From JAALLB01 sp964502215 (GTDB lineage: Bacteria; Pseudomonadota; Alphaproteobacteria; Rhizobiales; Rhizobiaceae): a DNA stretch of 64,000 bases. A program made the translations under genes and the position numbers. Below, in pieces: positions 17,569 to 26,217 of the stretch. The number at the start of each line of letters is the position of its first letter. Position 1 is the stretch's first letter. The DNA lies in NCBI GenBank assembly GCA_964502215.1, contig CAZCUN010000003.1:1-64000 (forward strand). The letters run 5' to 3'. The notes beneath the pieces are model-generated. The model had not been told where the DNA came from. It was given only the letters and a program-made list of their open reading frames with translations, and made no database searches.

Positions 17569-19488
17569 TTAAGCAATTTCCTGATTTGCAGCAGCTTCCT
17601 GGCCTAGTGCCGATAAGGTTGTTGCAACTATGCCCGCTTTATCAAGGCCAGCTTGTTGTATCATTCGCTCTGGCGACATCTGATCCATATAGACATCAGG
17701 CATGGTCATGGTTCTGATTTTCAACCCATTATCCAACAAGCCTTCACCAGCTAGATGATGCAGAACCATAGCCCCAAAGCCGCCAGTTGAACCTTCTTCA
17801 ATGGTGATAAGAGCTTCATGTTCTTTGGCAAGACGGTTGATTAAATCCGTATCCAAAGGTTTAGCAAAACGTGCATCTGCAACCGTTGTTGAAAGGCCAA
17901 ATTGCTCAAGGTCTTGTGCGGCTGCAAGCGCGTCTTGTAATCGCGAACCAAACGATAAAAGCGCAACTTTTGTACCTTCTTTTACGATACGTCCCTTGCC
18001 AATTTCTAATATTGTACCGCGTTCTGGCATTTCAACACCAACACCAGACCCGCGTGGATAGCGGAAAGAGATAGGCCCTTCATCATAAGCAACCGCTGTT
18101 GCAATCATATGTTTTAGTTCTGCTTCATCACTGGCCGCCATAACTGTAAAGCCCGGCAAGCAAGATAGATAAGCAATATCAAAAGAGCCCGCATGGGTAC
18201 TGCCATCAGCTCCAACAAACCCTGCGCGGTCGATCGGAAAGCGCACTGGTAATTGCTGAATGGAAACATCATGCACAACTTGGTCATAGCCACGTTGTAG
18301 GAAGGTTGAATAAATTGCACAGAAAGGTTTATAGCCCTCACTTGCCATACCTGCTGCAAAAGTGACGGCGTGTTGTTCTGCAATGCCAACGTCATAAGTA
18401 CGATCTGGAAAAGCTTCGCCAAAAATATCAATACCAGTCCCCCCAGGCATGGCAGCAGAAATACCAACAATCTTTTCATCATGCTCAGCTTCTTGTACCA
18501 GACTTTGGCCAAAAACTTTTGTGTATGAGGGTACATTTTGAACAGATTTTTGTTGCTTGCCACTTAAAACATCAAACTTAGCAACCGCATGAAGCTTGCA
18601 GTCAGATTGTTCAGCGGGTGCGTATCCCTTGCCCTTTTCAGTTCTGATGTGAAGTATGATTGGGCCTTGCTCACTGTTTCTTATATTGCGCAAAACTGGC
18701 AACATAGCTTCAAGATTGTGCCCATCAATTGGCCCTACATAATAAAAGCCCAACTCTTCAAACATAGTTCCGCCCGTAAAGAAGTTACGAGTATATTCTT
18801 CAGTTTTACGAGCTTTATCAGCAATAAACTCAGGCATTTTTTTGTTGAGTTGTTTTGCAGTTTCGCGAAGTGAGCGGTAGGTCTTGCCAGAAACAAGTCG
18901 TGCCAAATAGTGGCTCATGGCGCCTGTAGGTGGCGCAATCGACATATCGTTGTCATTTAAGATAACGATTTGTCGAGCGTCTATGCCGCCAGAATTATTC
19001 ATTGCTTCATAGGCCATGCCAGCAGTAATAGAGCCATCGCCAATAACTGAAATGACATTGCGTTGTATACCTTCAAGGCGTGAGGCTTCAACCATGCCAA
19101 GCCCTGCTGAAATAGAGGTGGATGAGTGCGCTGCGCCAAACGGGTCGTATTCACTTTCCTTGCGTTTGGTGAAACCTGAAAGGCCTTTTTCTTGTCTAAT
19201 CGTACGAATGCGGTCACGTCTACCTGTTAAAATCTTATGTGGGTAGCACTGGTGACCAACATCCCAAATGATACGATCATGCGGTGTGTTAAATACATGA
19301 TGCAATGCAACGGTGAGTTCAACAACCCCAAGCCCTGCACCCAAATGCCCGCCTGTAACTGATACAGCATCAACAAGTTCTGTGCGTAATTCATCTGCGA
19401 GCTGCGGAAGTTGCTTGTCTGTAAGCTGTCTGAGATCTGCAGGTAACTTGACCATATCCAAGAGTGGTGTTTTAGAGTTGGTAGCCAT
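17569..19488 (-). CDS. dxs: 1-deoxy-D-xylulose-5-phosphate synthase
   Basis: This thiamine-diphosphate enzyme condenses pyruvate and glyceraldehyde-3-phosphate, the entry step of the MEP isoprenoid pathway that feeds carotenoids and the bacteriochlorophyll tail. The 639-residue product shows the full domain order: N-terminal TPP half with IWDVGHQCYPHKILTGR and VIGDGSITAGMAYEAMNN, the pyrimidine-binding half with YDVGIAEQHAVTFAAG, and a C-terminal transketolase domain. The ATG at 19488 is preceded by GGGAGGT. It has its own promoter region carrying two PpsR-type palindromes, which ties precursor supply to photosynthesis control. PGCs often carry a dxs copy; whether another exists elsewhere is unknown. 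Confidence 0.96.
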   Translation of the reverse strand: MATNSKTPLLDMVKLPADLRQLTDKQLPQLADELRTELVDAVSVTGGHLGAGLGVVELTVALHHVFNTPHDRIIWDVGHQCYPHKILTGRRDRIRTIRQEKGLSGFTKRKESEYDPFGAAHSSTSISAGLGMVEASRLEGIQRNVISVIGDGSITAGMAYEAMNNSGGIDARQIVILNDNDMSIAPPTGAMSHYLARLVSGKTYRSLRETAKQLNKKMPEFIADKARKTEEYTRNFFTGGTMFEELGFYYVGPIDGHNLEAMLPVLRNIRNSEQGPIILHIRTEKGKGYAPAEQSDCKLHAVAKFDVLSGKQQKSVQNVPSYTKVFGQSLVQEAEHDEKIVGISAAMPGGTGIDIFGEAFPDRTYDVGIAEQHAVTFAAGMASEGYKPFCAIYSTFLQRGYDQVVHDVSIQQLPVRFPIDRAGFVGADGSTHAGSFDIAYLSCLPGFTVMAASDEAELKHMIATAVAYDEGPISFRYPRGSGVGVEMPERGTILEIGKGRIVKEGTKVALLSFGSRLQDALAAAQDLEQFGLSTTVADARFAKPLDTDLINRLAKEHEALITIEEGSTGGFGAMVLHHLAGEGLLDNGLKIRTMTMPDVYMDQMSPERMIQQAGLDKAGIVATTLSALGQEAAANQEIA

Positions 19489-19512
19489 GAAACCTCCCAG
19501 TAACATTTTAAT

Positions 19513-19555
19513 TGTCAATTTAATTTGACATATTAACTGTAAATTATATTAGTCA
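19513..19555 (-). promoter_or_regulatory. Tandem PpsR/CrtJ-type operators upstream of dxs
   Basis: A perfect palindrome TGTCAATTTAATTTGACA lies at 19513-19530, and TGTAAATTATATTAGTCA (one mismatch to TGT-N12-ACA) at 19538-19555, 7 bp apart. Read towards dxs, TTTACA of the distal site could be the -35 and the centre of the proximal site the -10. The same 18-mer is found before bchG. Confidence 0.75.
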
Positions 19556-19581
19556 GATTTTGGCTTTTGGCAAGGCTTCAC

Positions 19582-20832
19582 CTAACCTTCGTCTTGTTTT
19601 TCAGGGAGAAGACCATAAGGTTTAGCAAGTTTCCACACATGTTTGGGGATCATATTCTTCATTTTGGAAGGCATTTTACGGCGCAGGTGCAAAATCGTTT
19701 CAATGGCTTTCATCTCAACTCTCGTGCGTGCAAACTCCATTCCGCGAGGCCCGATCTTTGGCATCAGCCATGCAACGATAGGGCGAACAAAGTCTGGCAT
19801 AGAGCGAAGTGGCAAGCCATTTGCGGAACGTTCAACGTTTTTCATAAAGCCCGCAACATGCTTTGCACGTTTGCCTCTTGATCCCGGTTCGCTGATTTTG
19901 ACATCATCACCCAGCAAAGAAAGCAATTCTTCGCCGCGCTCATTTCTGACAATCAGCCATTGCTCACCTTCGCCACCCATATACCCGACTGTAATATCAG
20001 AAAGTGAATTTGTATAATCAACACAGGTTTGGCAAGTAGTTGGGAAAAAATCCCCCGGCAGCTTTGAAATTGGCAATTTAAGAAAAGGTATTTCTTCGCG
20101 TTTGCCATTATCAAATCGAAGTTCGACTTTATAGTCAGCCCTAAACTCTAAATAAGAAATATGTTCTGGTGTGTCAGACAAGAGCTTAAGAAATGTATGG
20201 AAATTTTCTGTAGTGGTATTGTCAGAGCAGGGCGTCCCGATGACGTAAAGCTTTTCAAGTCCTAATTCTTTTTCCAACGCACGTAACGCATAAATCTGAC
20301 AGGGGATACCAACCATTGCGATGCGTTTATAACCAGCCTTAATTGCTGGTTCTAAAAGTGCAAGCGTTGGAGCATAGCCCATACGCATCCCACGGCACTG
20401 CTGCATTTCTTCGGGGCTTGTTACAAGTACAGGCAAAGGCTTCCAACGATCTTGCGGGTCAGGTTTAACAGCGATTACGGCATCCACAAGCCCTTGTGCA
20501 AGAGCGCGCTGCGCAAGTTGTGTCGTAATGCCAGTCCATTGTGCACCTTCATCCGCTTGCTTCATGCTTGCACGAATAATTCGCTTAAAAGCCCCAAAGT
20601 GCAATTCATCTTGATTGCGTTCTTCATCGCGTTCGCGGCCATGCGTTTGGGTTTCAAGTTTGGGATAATCTGGCTTGATAAACTGGCAAGCAGAACCGCA
20701 GCGTGAAGGATTGTTTGTACGCGAAATTCCGCAATCCGTGCAAAGACTGCGCGGCACTGGCTCTTTTAAGTTTAGGGGATTGTCCAAATTCTTTAACATC
20801 TTAGGGCTATACATGTCAGAAAAATTTGTCAT
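19582..20832 (-). CDS. bciB: Ferredoxin-type 8-vinyl reductase BciB (F420H2-dehydrogenase beta-like)
   Basis: BciB reduces the C8 vinyl group of divinyl (proto)chlorophyllide using reduced ferredoxin. The product (416 residues) belongs to the FrhB/FdhB C-terminal family. It has a Cys cluster at 31, 34, 45 and 49 near the N-terminus, further Cys in GIPCQIYAL and GTPCSDN, and CQTC in PTTCQTCVDYTN, consistent with [4Fe-4S] clusters and FAD. Its place between dxs and bchI supports the pigment role over a generic F420 enzyme. The start is uncertain: the ATG at 20832 lacks a clear ribosome site and a palindrome overlaps it; ATGs at 20814 and 20799 are alternatives. Confidence 0.87.
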   Translation of the reverse strand: MTNFSDMYSPKMLKNLDNPLNLKEPVPRSLCTDCGISRTNNPSRCGSACQFIKPDYPKLETQTHGRERDEERNQDELHFGAFKRIIRASMKQADEGAQWTGITTQLAQRALAQGLVDAVIAVKPDPQDRWKPLPVLVTSPEEMQQCRGMRMGYAPTLALLEPAIKAGYKRIAMVGIPCQIYALRALEKELGLEKLYVIGTPCSDNTTTENFHTFLKLLSDTPEHISYLEFRADYKVELRFDNGKREEIPFLKLPISKLPGDFFPTTCQTCVDYTNSLSDITVGYMGGEGEQWLIVRNERGEELLSLLGDDVKISEPGSRGKRAKHVAGFMKNVERSANGLPLRSMPDFVRPIVAWLMPKIGPRGMEFARTRVEMKAIETILHLRRKMPSKMKNMIPKHVWKLAKPYGLLPEKQDEG

Positions 20833-20857
20833 AATAAAGTGTAATTTATAATTTGCA
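20814..20857 (+). promoter_or_regulatory. Tandem PpsR/CrtJ-type operators, bciB/bchI divergent promoter
   Basis: TGTCAGAAAAATTTGTCA (20814-20831) and TGTAATTTATAATTTGCA (20840-20857) each differ by one base from TGT-N12-ACA and are 8 bp apart. In the bchI direction TTGTCA (20826-20831) and a consensus TATAAT (20847-20852) give a -35/-10 pair embedded in the two sites (spacer 15). Confidence 0.65.
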
Positions 20858-20897
20858 TAAAATGTCACGCACATCATATGCAAGAGGGAAGCTAGTA

Positions 20898-21929
20898 ATG
20901 ACATCTGTCACTTATCCATTTGCAGCCATTGTCGGGCAAGAGCAATTAAAACATGCTTTGCTTTTATCAGCAGTTGATTCTTCTTTAGGGGGTGTTCTGG
21001 CGCTGGGCGATAGAGGTACAGGCAAAACAACTGCGGTGCGTGGGTTAGCTGATTTATTACCAAAAATTGAAGCAGCGAAAGACTGTCGCTATCGATGCGC
21101 AACAAATGACAGTGGCATTCAGTGCAAGGACTGCGCTGATAATACCGAAATTAAAGCAAGCAAGATTTCGGTACCAGTCGTCGACTTGCCTTTGGGCGTT
21201 ACGGAAGATCGTGTTTTAGGTGCGCTTGATATTGAGCAAGCTTTGGTCAATGGTGAGAAACGATTTGAACCTGGCCTTTTAGCAGATGCAAATCGTGGCT
21301 TTTTATATATTGATGAAGTAAACCTGCTTGAAGACCATCTTGTCGATGTCCTTTTAGATGTAGCTGCCTCTGGTTGGAACGTTGTTGAGCGCGAAGGTTT
21401 ATCACTTCGCCACCCAGCAAAATTTGTTCTTATCGGAAGTGGCAATCCAGAAGAAGGTGATTTACGCCCGCAGCTATTAGATCGTTTTGGCTTGTCGGTT
21501 GATGTAACAACACCAAGCGAAATTAGCGAACGGGTCGAAGTTATTAAACGTCGTGATGCTTATGAATTAAACCCAGTTGAATTTATCCAAAAATGGAAGC
21601 GCGAAACTTCTAAACTGCGTAATCGTATTTCTCGTGCCAAAGATCTAATCGCACAGGTTGAAGTTGATGATCAGATGTTGGCGCTCATTGCAGAAATTTG
21701 TATTGGCCTTGGAACAGATGGTCTTCGTGGCGAACTAACACTCATAAAGGCCGCGCGTGCAGAAGCTGCTTGGTCGGGCGATGTTAAAGTAACCCAAACT
21801 CATATCGCCAAAATGGCACCTCTCGCTCTGGGACATCGCCTGCGCCGCAACCCATTAGATGATGCGCGTGGCAGTGTGCGTGTTGAGCGCGTATTAGAGC
21901 AAGTCTTTGCCGATAGGGATGTGGCTTAG
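20898..21929 (+). CDS. bchI: Magnesium chelatase subunit I
   Basis: An AAA+ ATPase that, with BchD, drives Mg2+ insertion into protoporphyrin IX by BchH. The 343-residue product has Walker A GDRGTGKTT at 37-45, Walker B in GFLYIDEVNLL, sensor Asn in LIGSGNPEEGDLRPQLLDRFG (with the Arg finger) and a C-terminal helical lid. The start at 20898 (MTSVTYPFAAIVGQ) matches the family; upstream in-frame codons are not supported. First gene of bchI-bchD-bchO, 15 bp before bchD. Confidence 0.96.
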   Translation: MTSVTYPFAAIVGQEQLKHALLLSAVDSSLGGVLALGDRGTGKTTAVRGLADLLPKIEAAKDCRYRCATNDSGIQCKDCADNTEIKASKISVPVVDLPLGVTEDRVLGALDIEQALVNGEKRFEPGLLADANRGFLYIDEVNLLEDHLVDVLLDVAASGWNVVEREGLSLRHPAKFVLIGSGNPEEGDLRPQLLDRFGLSVDVTTPSEISERVEVIKRRDAYELNPVEFIQKWKRETSKLRNRISRAKDLIAQVEVDDQMLALIAEICIGLGTDGLRGELTLIKAARAEAAWSGDVKVTQTHIAKMAPLALGHRLRRNPLDDARGSVRVERVLEQVFADRDVA

Positions 21930-21944
21930 CCGCAATTTATCAAA

Positions 21945-23747
21945 ATGGCTGAACCTCAAGCAATCCCTGCAATAGAGCCTTCACTGGAAGAAGTCCTGTG
22001 GCAAGACGCATGTTTGGCTATTGAAATGATCGCCTTGATGGTTGCAAATAGCATTGAGAAAAATCCACCCAGCATCAGAATAAAAGCGCATGCAGGCCCA
22101 GTACGCGAAGCCTTGATGCAGCGCCTTGAGGAGATTGTCTCCAAAACAATCTTCCATAAAATGCCAATTGGTATTGATGAACAAAGGCTGATAGGTGGGC
22201 TTGATTTATCTGCAACCCTAGCTGAGGGAAAACGTGTAGCAAGCAAGGGTTTGCTGGCACAATCCAATAATGAAATGCTGGTTGTACCAATGGCTAATTT
22301 AGTGCCCAGCGAGACGATTTCACAAATCACAGCTGCAATGGATTATGGCTTCGTAAATGTTGAGCGCGATGGCATGAGCACGAAAGACGATGCGCGATTT
22401 GGTCTTGTGGTTTTTGATGAAAGCGATGAAGGGGATCAGGCAATCTCTGATAGCCTTTGTGATCGTGTTATGTTGCATCTTGATCTTTCTTCAATCAGTT
22501 ACCGCGTGCTGCAAGAAAATTCATATCAACGAACAAATGCACCTGCGCCCACTGCTATTTGTGACAGTAAAATTATTGAGGAAATTTGCGCCTTAGCGCT
22601 TTCATTTGGCATTACTTCTATGCGTCCTGTGCAACAGGCTATACGTATTGCAATTTTAAATGCTCGTCTGAATGGTCGAACAAAAGTGATACAAGAAGAC
22701 GTCGTTACAAGCGTAAGGCTTTCGCTTTTGCAAAGAGCAAAACATCTACCTCAGCCACCAGTAGATGAGCCAGTAGATGAGGAAGAGCAGCCGGAGCAAG
22801 AGCCACCTGAGCCGCCTGAAAACAAAGATGATAACGACAATCAGCAAGAAGAAGATAATAGCGAATTAAATGATAAGCCACTTGAAGATATGTCCATTAA
22901 CGCGCTCACAAGTGAGTTGCCAGAAGGTTTGCTAGAGCAACTTGCAAGCAGTCTTGGGCTTCAGGCAAAATCTATGTCGCAAGGGCGTAAGGGTAAACGT
23001 CAATATAGCAATAAGCGTGGGCGGCCAGTTGCAAGTAGAAGAGGGCAGTTATGTTCAGGCCAAACGCTTGATCTTATGGCAATACTTCGTGCCGCAACAC
23101 CTTGGCAAAAAATGCGAAGGGGTGAAACTGAAACGCAAACCCAAATTCATATCAGACCGCAAGATTTTCATATTCGTCGTTATAAACAAAATACAGAAAC
23201 CTCAACAATCTTTGTCGTAGATGCTTCTGGCTCAACTGCTATTAATCGATTGGGAGAAGCAAAGGGCGCAATTGAAAGCCTGCTTGCAGAGGGATATGCA
23301 AGGCGCGATCATGTTGCGTTGGTAAGTTTTAGAAAACGCGAAGCTGAAGTTTTATTATCGCCAACACGCTCTCTTGTTAGGGCTAAGAAATCTCTTTCGT
23401 CTTTACCAGGAGGTGGCGGAACACCGCTTGCAAGTGGTTTGCAATCTGCCTTTTTAATTGCAGAAGAAGAGCGCAGAAATGGCAGAATGACTTCGATTGT
23501 GCTGATGACCGATGGTAGTGCAAACGTCGCGCTGGATGGAACAGGCGGTCGTGCCCAAGCTATGGAAGATGCGCTGAAAGTAAGTCAGTTAATAGCGGGA
23601 TCTGATCTTCCTTGTCTCTTGGTTGATGTCAGTAAAATTCCAAATCCAAAGGCAAGAACCTTATCTCAAGCGCTTAATGCTCAATACATACCTATGCCAT
23701 TTGTGAGTTCAAAAAATCTCTCTGATGCTGTTAAAGCAAGCAGGTAG
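21945..23747 (+). CDS. bchD: Magnesium chelatase subunit D
   Basis: A 600-residue scaffold of the Mg-chelatase motor. The N-terminal AAA+ domain (about 1-260) has no intact Walker A, as usual for BchD. An acidic, Pro/Glu/Asp-rich linker runs from about 268 to 309. The C-terminal von Willebrand A domain (from about 415) carries the MIDAS motif DASGSTA and MTDGSAN, which bind metal and contact BchH and the BchI ring. Gaps to bchI and bchO are 15 and 5 bp. Confidence 0.95.
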   Translation: MAEPQAIPAIEPSLEEVLWQDACLAIEMIALMVANSIEKNPPSIRIKAHAGPVREALMQRLEEIVSKTIFHKMPIGIDEQRLIGGLDLSATLAEGKRVASKGLLAQSNNEMLVVPMANLVPSETISQITAAMDYGFVNVERDGMSTKDDARFGLVVFDESDEGDQAISDSLCDRVMLHLDLSSISYRVLQENSYQRTNAPAPTAICDSKIIEEICALALSFGITSMRPVQQAIRIAILNARLNGRTKVIQEDVVTSVRLSLLQRAKHLPQPPVDEPVDEEEQPEQEPPEPPENKDDNDNQQEEDNSELNDKPLEDMSINALTSELPEGLLEQLASSLGLQAKSMSQGRKGKRQYSNKRGRPVASRRGQLCSGQTLDLMAILRAATPWQKMRRGETETQTQIHIRPQDFHIRRYKQNTETSTIFVVDASGSTAINRLGEAKGAIESLLAEGYARRDHVALVSFRKREAEVLLSPTRSLVRAKKSLSSLPGGGGTPLASGLQSAFLIAEEERRNGRMTSIVLMTDGSANVALDGTGGRAQAMEDALKVSQLIAGSDLPCLLVDVSKIPNPKARTLSQALNAQYIPMPFVSSKNLSDAVKASR

Positions 23748-23752
23748 AGAAA

Positions 23753-24619
23753 TTGGATTGGAAGTCAGAAGGACATAGCTGGCCAAACAGTGAGTATAGT
23801 GAATTTATCAAACTAAACGGCATGAATTGGCATGTTCAAAGAAAAGGCTCTGGTAAAAATATTCTTCTAATACACGGAACAGGTGCAACCACGCATTCCG
23901 TTGCAGAACTCTTTAATTTACTAGCAAAAGATCATAGCGTTATGGCGCTTGATTTACCCGGTCATGGGTTTGCTTCAAAAATGTATGATGGTGGGCCTAC
24001 ACTTGAGCGTGTCTCTTCTGGTTTAGAGAAACTTTTAAAGCATTTAATATTTGAACCTGACTTAATCGTAGGACATTCTGCCGGTGCAGCAGTTGCAGTT
24101 AATTTAACGTCTCATGGCATGATTAATCCAAAAGCAATTGTCTCAATTAATGGTGCTTTTTACCCATTTCCAGGTTTTGCTGGGCAGATGTTCCCAGCAG
24201 CAGCAAAGCTATTATTTGTTAATCCCTTCATGTCTCATCTGTTTGCCTTTGGCGCAGGAAGCAAATCTAGGGTCGCCAATTTAATTGATTCAACAGGCTC
24301 TAAACTGGATGATAAAGGCCTTCAATATTATCAGCGTGCACTACAATCGGCTGACCACATAGAGGGCACATTGGCGATGATGGCAAATTGGGAGCTTGAG
24401 CCGATTGCAGATGCGTTAGCAGCGCTAGAGATTCCGCTGTTACAGATCATAGGCAGTAAAGATGGGACGATAGAACCTGCTGCAAGTTTAAAAACAGACA
24501 AGTTATTGAAGTGTGGTGAACGCCAAGTCTTTGAAGGCTATGGTCATTTAGTGCATGAAGAAATCCCAGAAGAAATCGCAAAATCAATTTCTCAGTTCTT
24601 TAAAAATAAAACCAAATGA
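23753..24619 (+). CDS. bchO: BchO, alpha/beta-hydrolase of bacteriochlorophyll synthesis
   Basis: A 288-residue alpha/beta hydrolase with the oxyanion segment LLIHGTGATTHS, the nucleophile elbow GHSAG (Ser at about 109) and a C-terminal GYGHLVHEE supplying the His. BchO is encoded with bchI and bchD in purple bacteria and is thought to help Mg-chelatase or product handling; its reaction is not settled. The start is a TTG at 23753, 5 bp after bchD. Confidence 0.92.
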   Translation: MDWKSEGHSWPNSEYSEFIKLNGMNWHVQRKGSGKNILLIHGTGATTHSVAELFNLLAKDHSVMALDLPGHGFASKMYDGGPTLERVSSGLEKLLKHLIFEPDLIVGHSAGAAVAVNLTSHGMINPKAIVSINGAFYPFPGFAGQMFPAAAKLLFVNPFMSHLFAFGAGSKSRVANLIDSTGSKLDDKGLQYYQRALQSADHIEGTLAMMANWELEPIADALAALEIPLLQIIGSKDGTIEPAASLKTDKLLKCGERQVFEGYGHLVHEEIPEEIAKSISQFFKNKTK

Positions 24620-24637
24620 ATCATGGTTTTACACTTG

Positions 24638-24680
24638 TGTCTAAAATATTTTACGTATTTAATGTCCAATTATGAATACA
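24638..24680 (+). promoter_or_regulatory. Tandem PpsR/CrtJ-type operators upstream of crtI
   Basis: TGT-CTAAAATATTTT-ACG (24638-24655, one mismatch) and a perfect TGT-CCAATTATGAAT-ACA (24663-24680) are 7 bp apart. The second overlaps the crtI start codon at 24672, so binding there would block initiation or early elongation. Confidence 0.55.
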
Positions 24681-26216
24681 CATTTCTTCGAGTCAGAAAC
24701 CATCTCTGCACGCTCGACCAATCAGCCGCATGCGGTTGTTATTGGAGCAGGCTTTGGTGGGCTGGCTGCTGCTATTCGTTTAGGCGCTAGAGGATATCGG
24801 GTAACGGTCGTTGAAAAACTCGAACAAGCAGGTGGCCGCGCCAGTGTTTTCAAGCAAGACGGTTATACGTTTGATGCAGGGCCAACCATCATCACCGCAC
24901 CATTTGTTTTTGAAGAACTTTGGGAGCTTTGCGGAAAGAAGATGGAAGATCATATTTCTTTAAAAGCAATGGATCCTTTCTACCGCATCCGTTTTGATGA
25001 TGGGGATATCTTTACCTGCACAGGGGACGCGGACTTCATGCGCAAGGAAATTACGCGTTTTAATCCAGATGATGTCGCAGGTTATGAGAAATTTTTTGAA
25101 GAGAGCAAAGCAAATTATAGTCTTGGCTTTTCTTTAATGCATAAACCTTTTCATAAGTTCATAGAGATGATGAAGTTTCTGCCAGAGCTTATAACCAAGC
25201 GGGCAGACCGAACCGTATATGGGCACGTCGCAAAACATATTAAAAATGAAAAGCTCCGCATTGCATTAAGTTTTCATCCGCTCTTTGTGGGTGGTAATCC
25301 CATGAAAGTAACCAGTGTCTATAGCCTGATTGCTTATTTAGAGCGAGAGTACGGTGTGCATTATGCCTTTGGCGGTACAGGCGCATTGGTTCAAGGCATG
25401 GTTGATCTTGTTGTCGGGCAGGGTGGAACCGTTTTGTTAAATTCCCCTGTTAGTGAAGTACTGGTAGAAAATGAACGCGCAAGCGGTGTGCTACTTGATG
25501 ATGGTCGCAAAATCAAATCAGACATTGTGGTGAGCAATGCAGATAGCGCTTGGGGCTACAGTAATTTATTACCTAACCAAAAACCAAAGCGTTGGACGAA
25601 ACGAAAAATCAACAATGTAAATTATTCAATGAGCCTTTTTGTTTGGTATTTTGGTACAAGCAAAAAATTTGAAGAAGTTGATCATCATACGATTTTGATG
25701 GGGCCACGGTATCAGGGGCTATTGAAGGATATTTTCCAAAAGAAAATTCTTGCAGAAGACTTCAGTTTGTATCTTCACAGACCTACTGCAACTGACCCAT
25801 CTCTTGCGCCAGAGGGCTGTGATGCATTTTATGTTCTATCACCAGTACCGCATCTGGAGAGTGATGTTGATTGGGATGAGATGGCAGAGACCTATCGCAA
25901 GAAAATTGAAATGCGACTTGAAGAAACTATTATGCCAGGCTTGAGTGAAAGCATTGCAACATCGTTAATTTTCACACCGCTTGATTTCAAAGACAGGTTG
26001 AACGCTCCCAACGGTGCAGCCTTTGGGCCAGAGCCGTTGTTTACACAAAGCGGTTGGTTCAGACCTCATAATGTAAGTGAGGAACTTGATGGGTTGTATC
26101 TTGTCGGTGCAGGAACTCACCCAGGTGCTGGTCTTCCTGGTGTTGTAACATCTGCTCAAGTCTTAGATACGGTCGTGCCGCATGGTGATATAATGAGCCA
26201 AAAGGTGGCAGATTGA
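24672..26216 (+). CDS. crtI: Phytoene desaturase (neurosporene-forming type)
   Basis: An FAD-dependent desaturase that converts phytoene stepwise to neurosporene or lycopene. The 514-residue product begins with the dinucleotide motif VVIGAGFGGLAAAIRLGARGYRVTVVE (from about residue 22; first 20 residues form a short lead) and ends with the carotenoid-desaturase signature LYLVGAGTHPGAGLPGV. The number of desaturations cannot be read, but crtC, crtD and crtF in the cluster fit a three-step enzyme. No strong ribosome site precedes the ATG. crtB follows after one base. Confidence 0.95.
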   Translation: MNTHFFESETISARSTNQPHAVVIGAGFGGLAAAIRLGARGYRVTVVEKLEQAGGRASVFKQDGYTFDAGPTIITAPFVFEELWELCGKKMEDHISLKAMDPFYRIRFDDGDIFTCTGDADFMRKEITRFNPDDVAGYEKFFEESKANYSLGFSLMHKPFHKFIEMMKFLPELITKRADRTVYGHVAKHIKNEKLRIALSFHPLFVGGNPMKVTSVYSLIAYLEREYGVHYAFGGTGALVQGMVDLVVGQGGTVLLNSPVSEVLVENERASGVLLDDGRKIKSDIVVSNADSAWGYSNLLPNQKPKRWTKRKINNVNYSMSLFVWYFGTSKKFEEVDHHTILMGPRYQGLLKDIFQKKILAEDFSLYLHRPTATDPSLAPEGCDAFYVLSPVPHLESDVDWDEMAETYRKKIEMRLEETIMPGLSESIATSLIFTPLDFKDRLNAPNGAAFGPEPLFTQSGWFRPHNVSEELDGLYLVGAGTHPGAGLPGVVTSAQVLDTVVPHGDIMSQKVAD

Positions 26217-26217
26217 G

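Noticed and set aside
18114..18563. Open 149-codon frame inside dxs on the same strand.
   Set aside because: It is a shadow of dxs in another frame, with no ribosome site or family match.
19567..20017. Plus-strand frames of 104 and 124 codons over the bciB 3' end.
   Set aside because: They are antisense shadows of bciB; the real gene has clear Fe-S and FrhB-family motifs.
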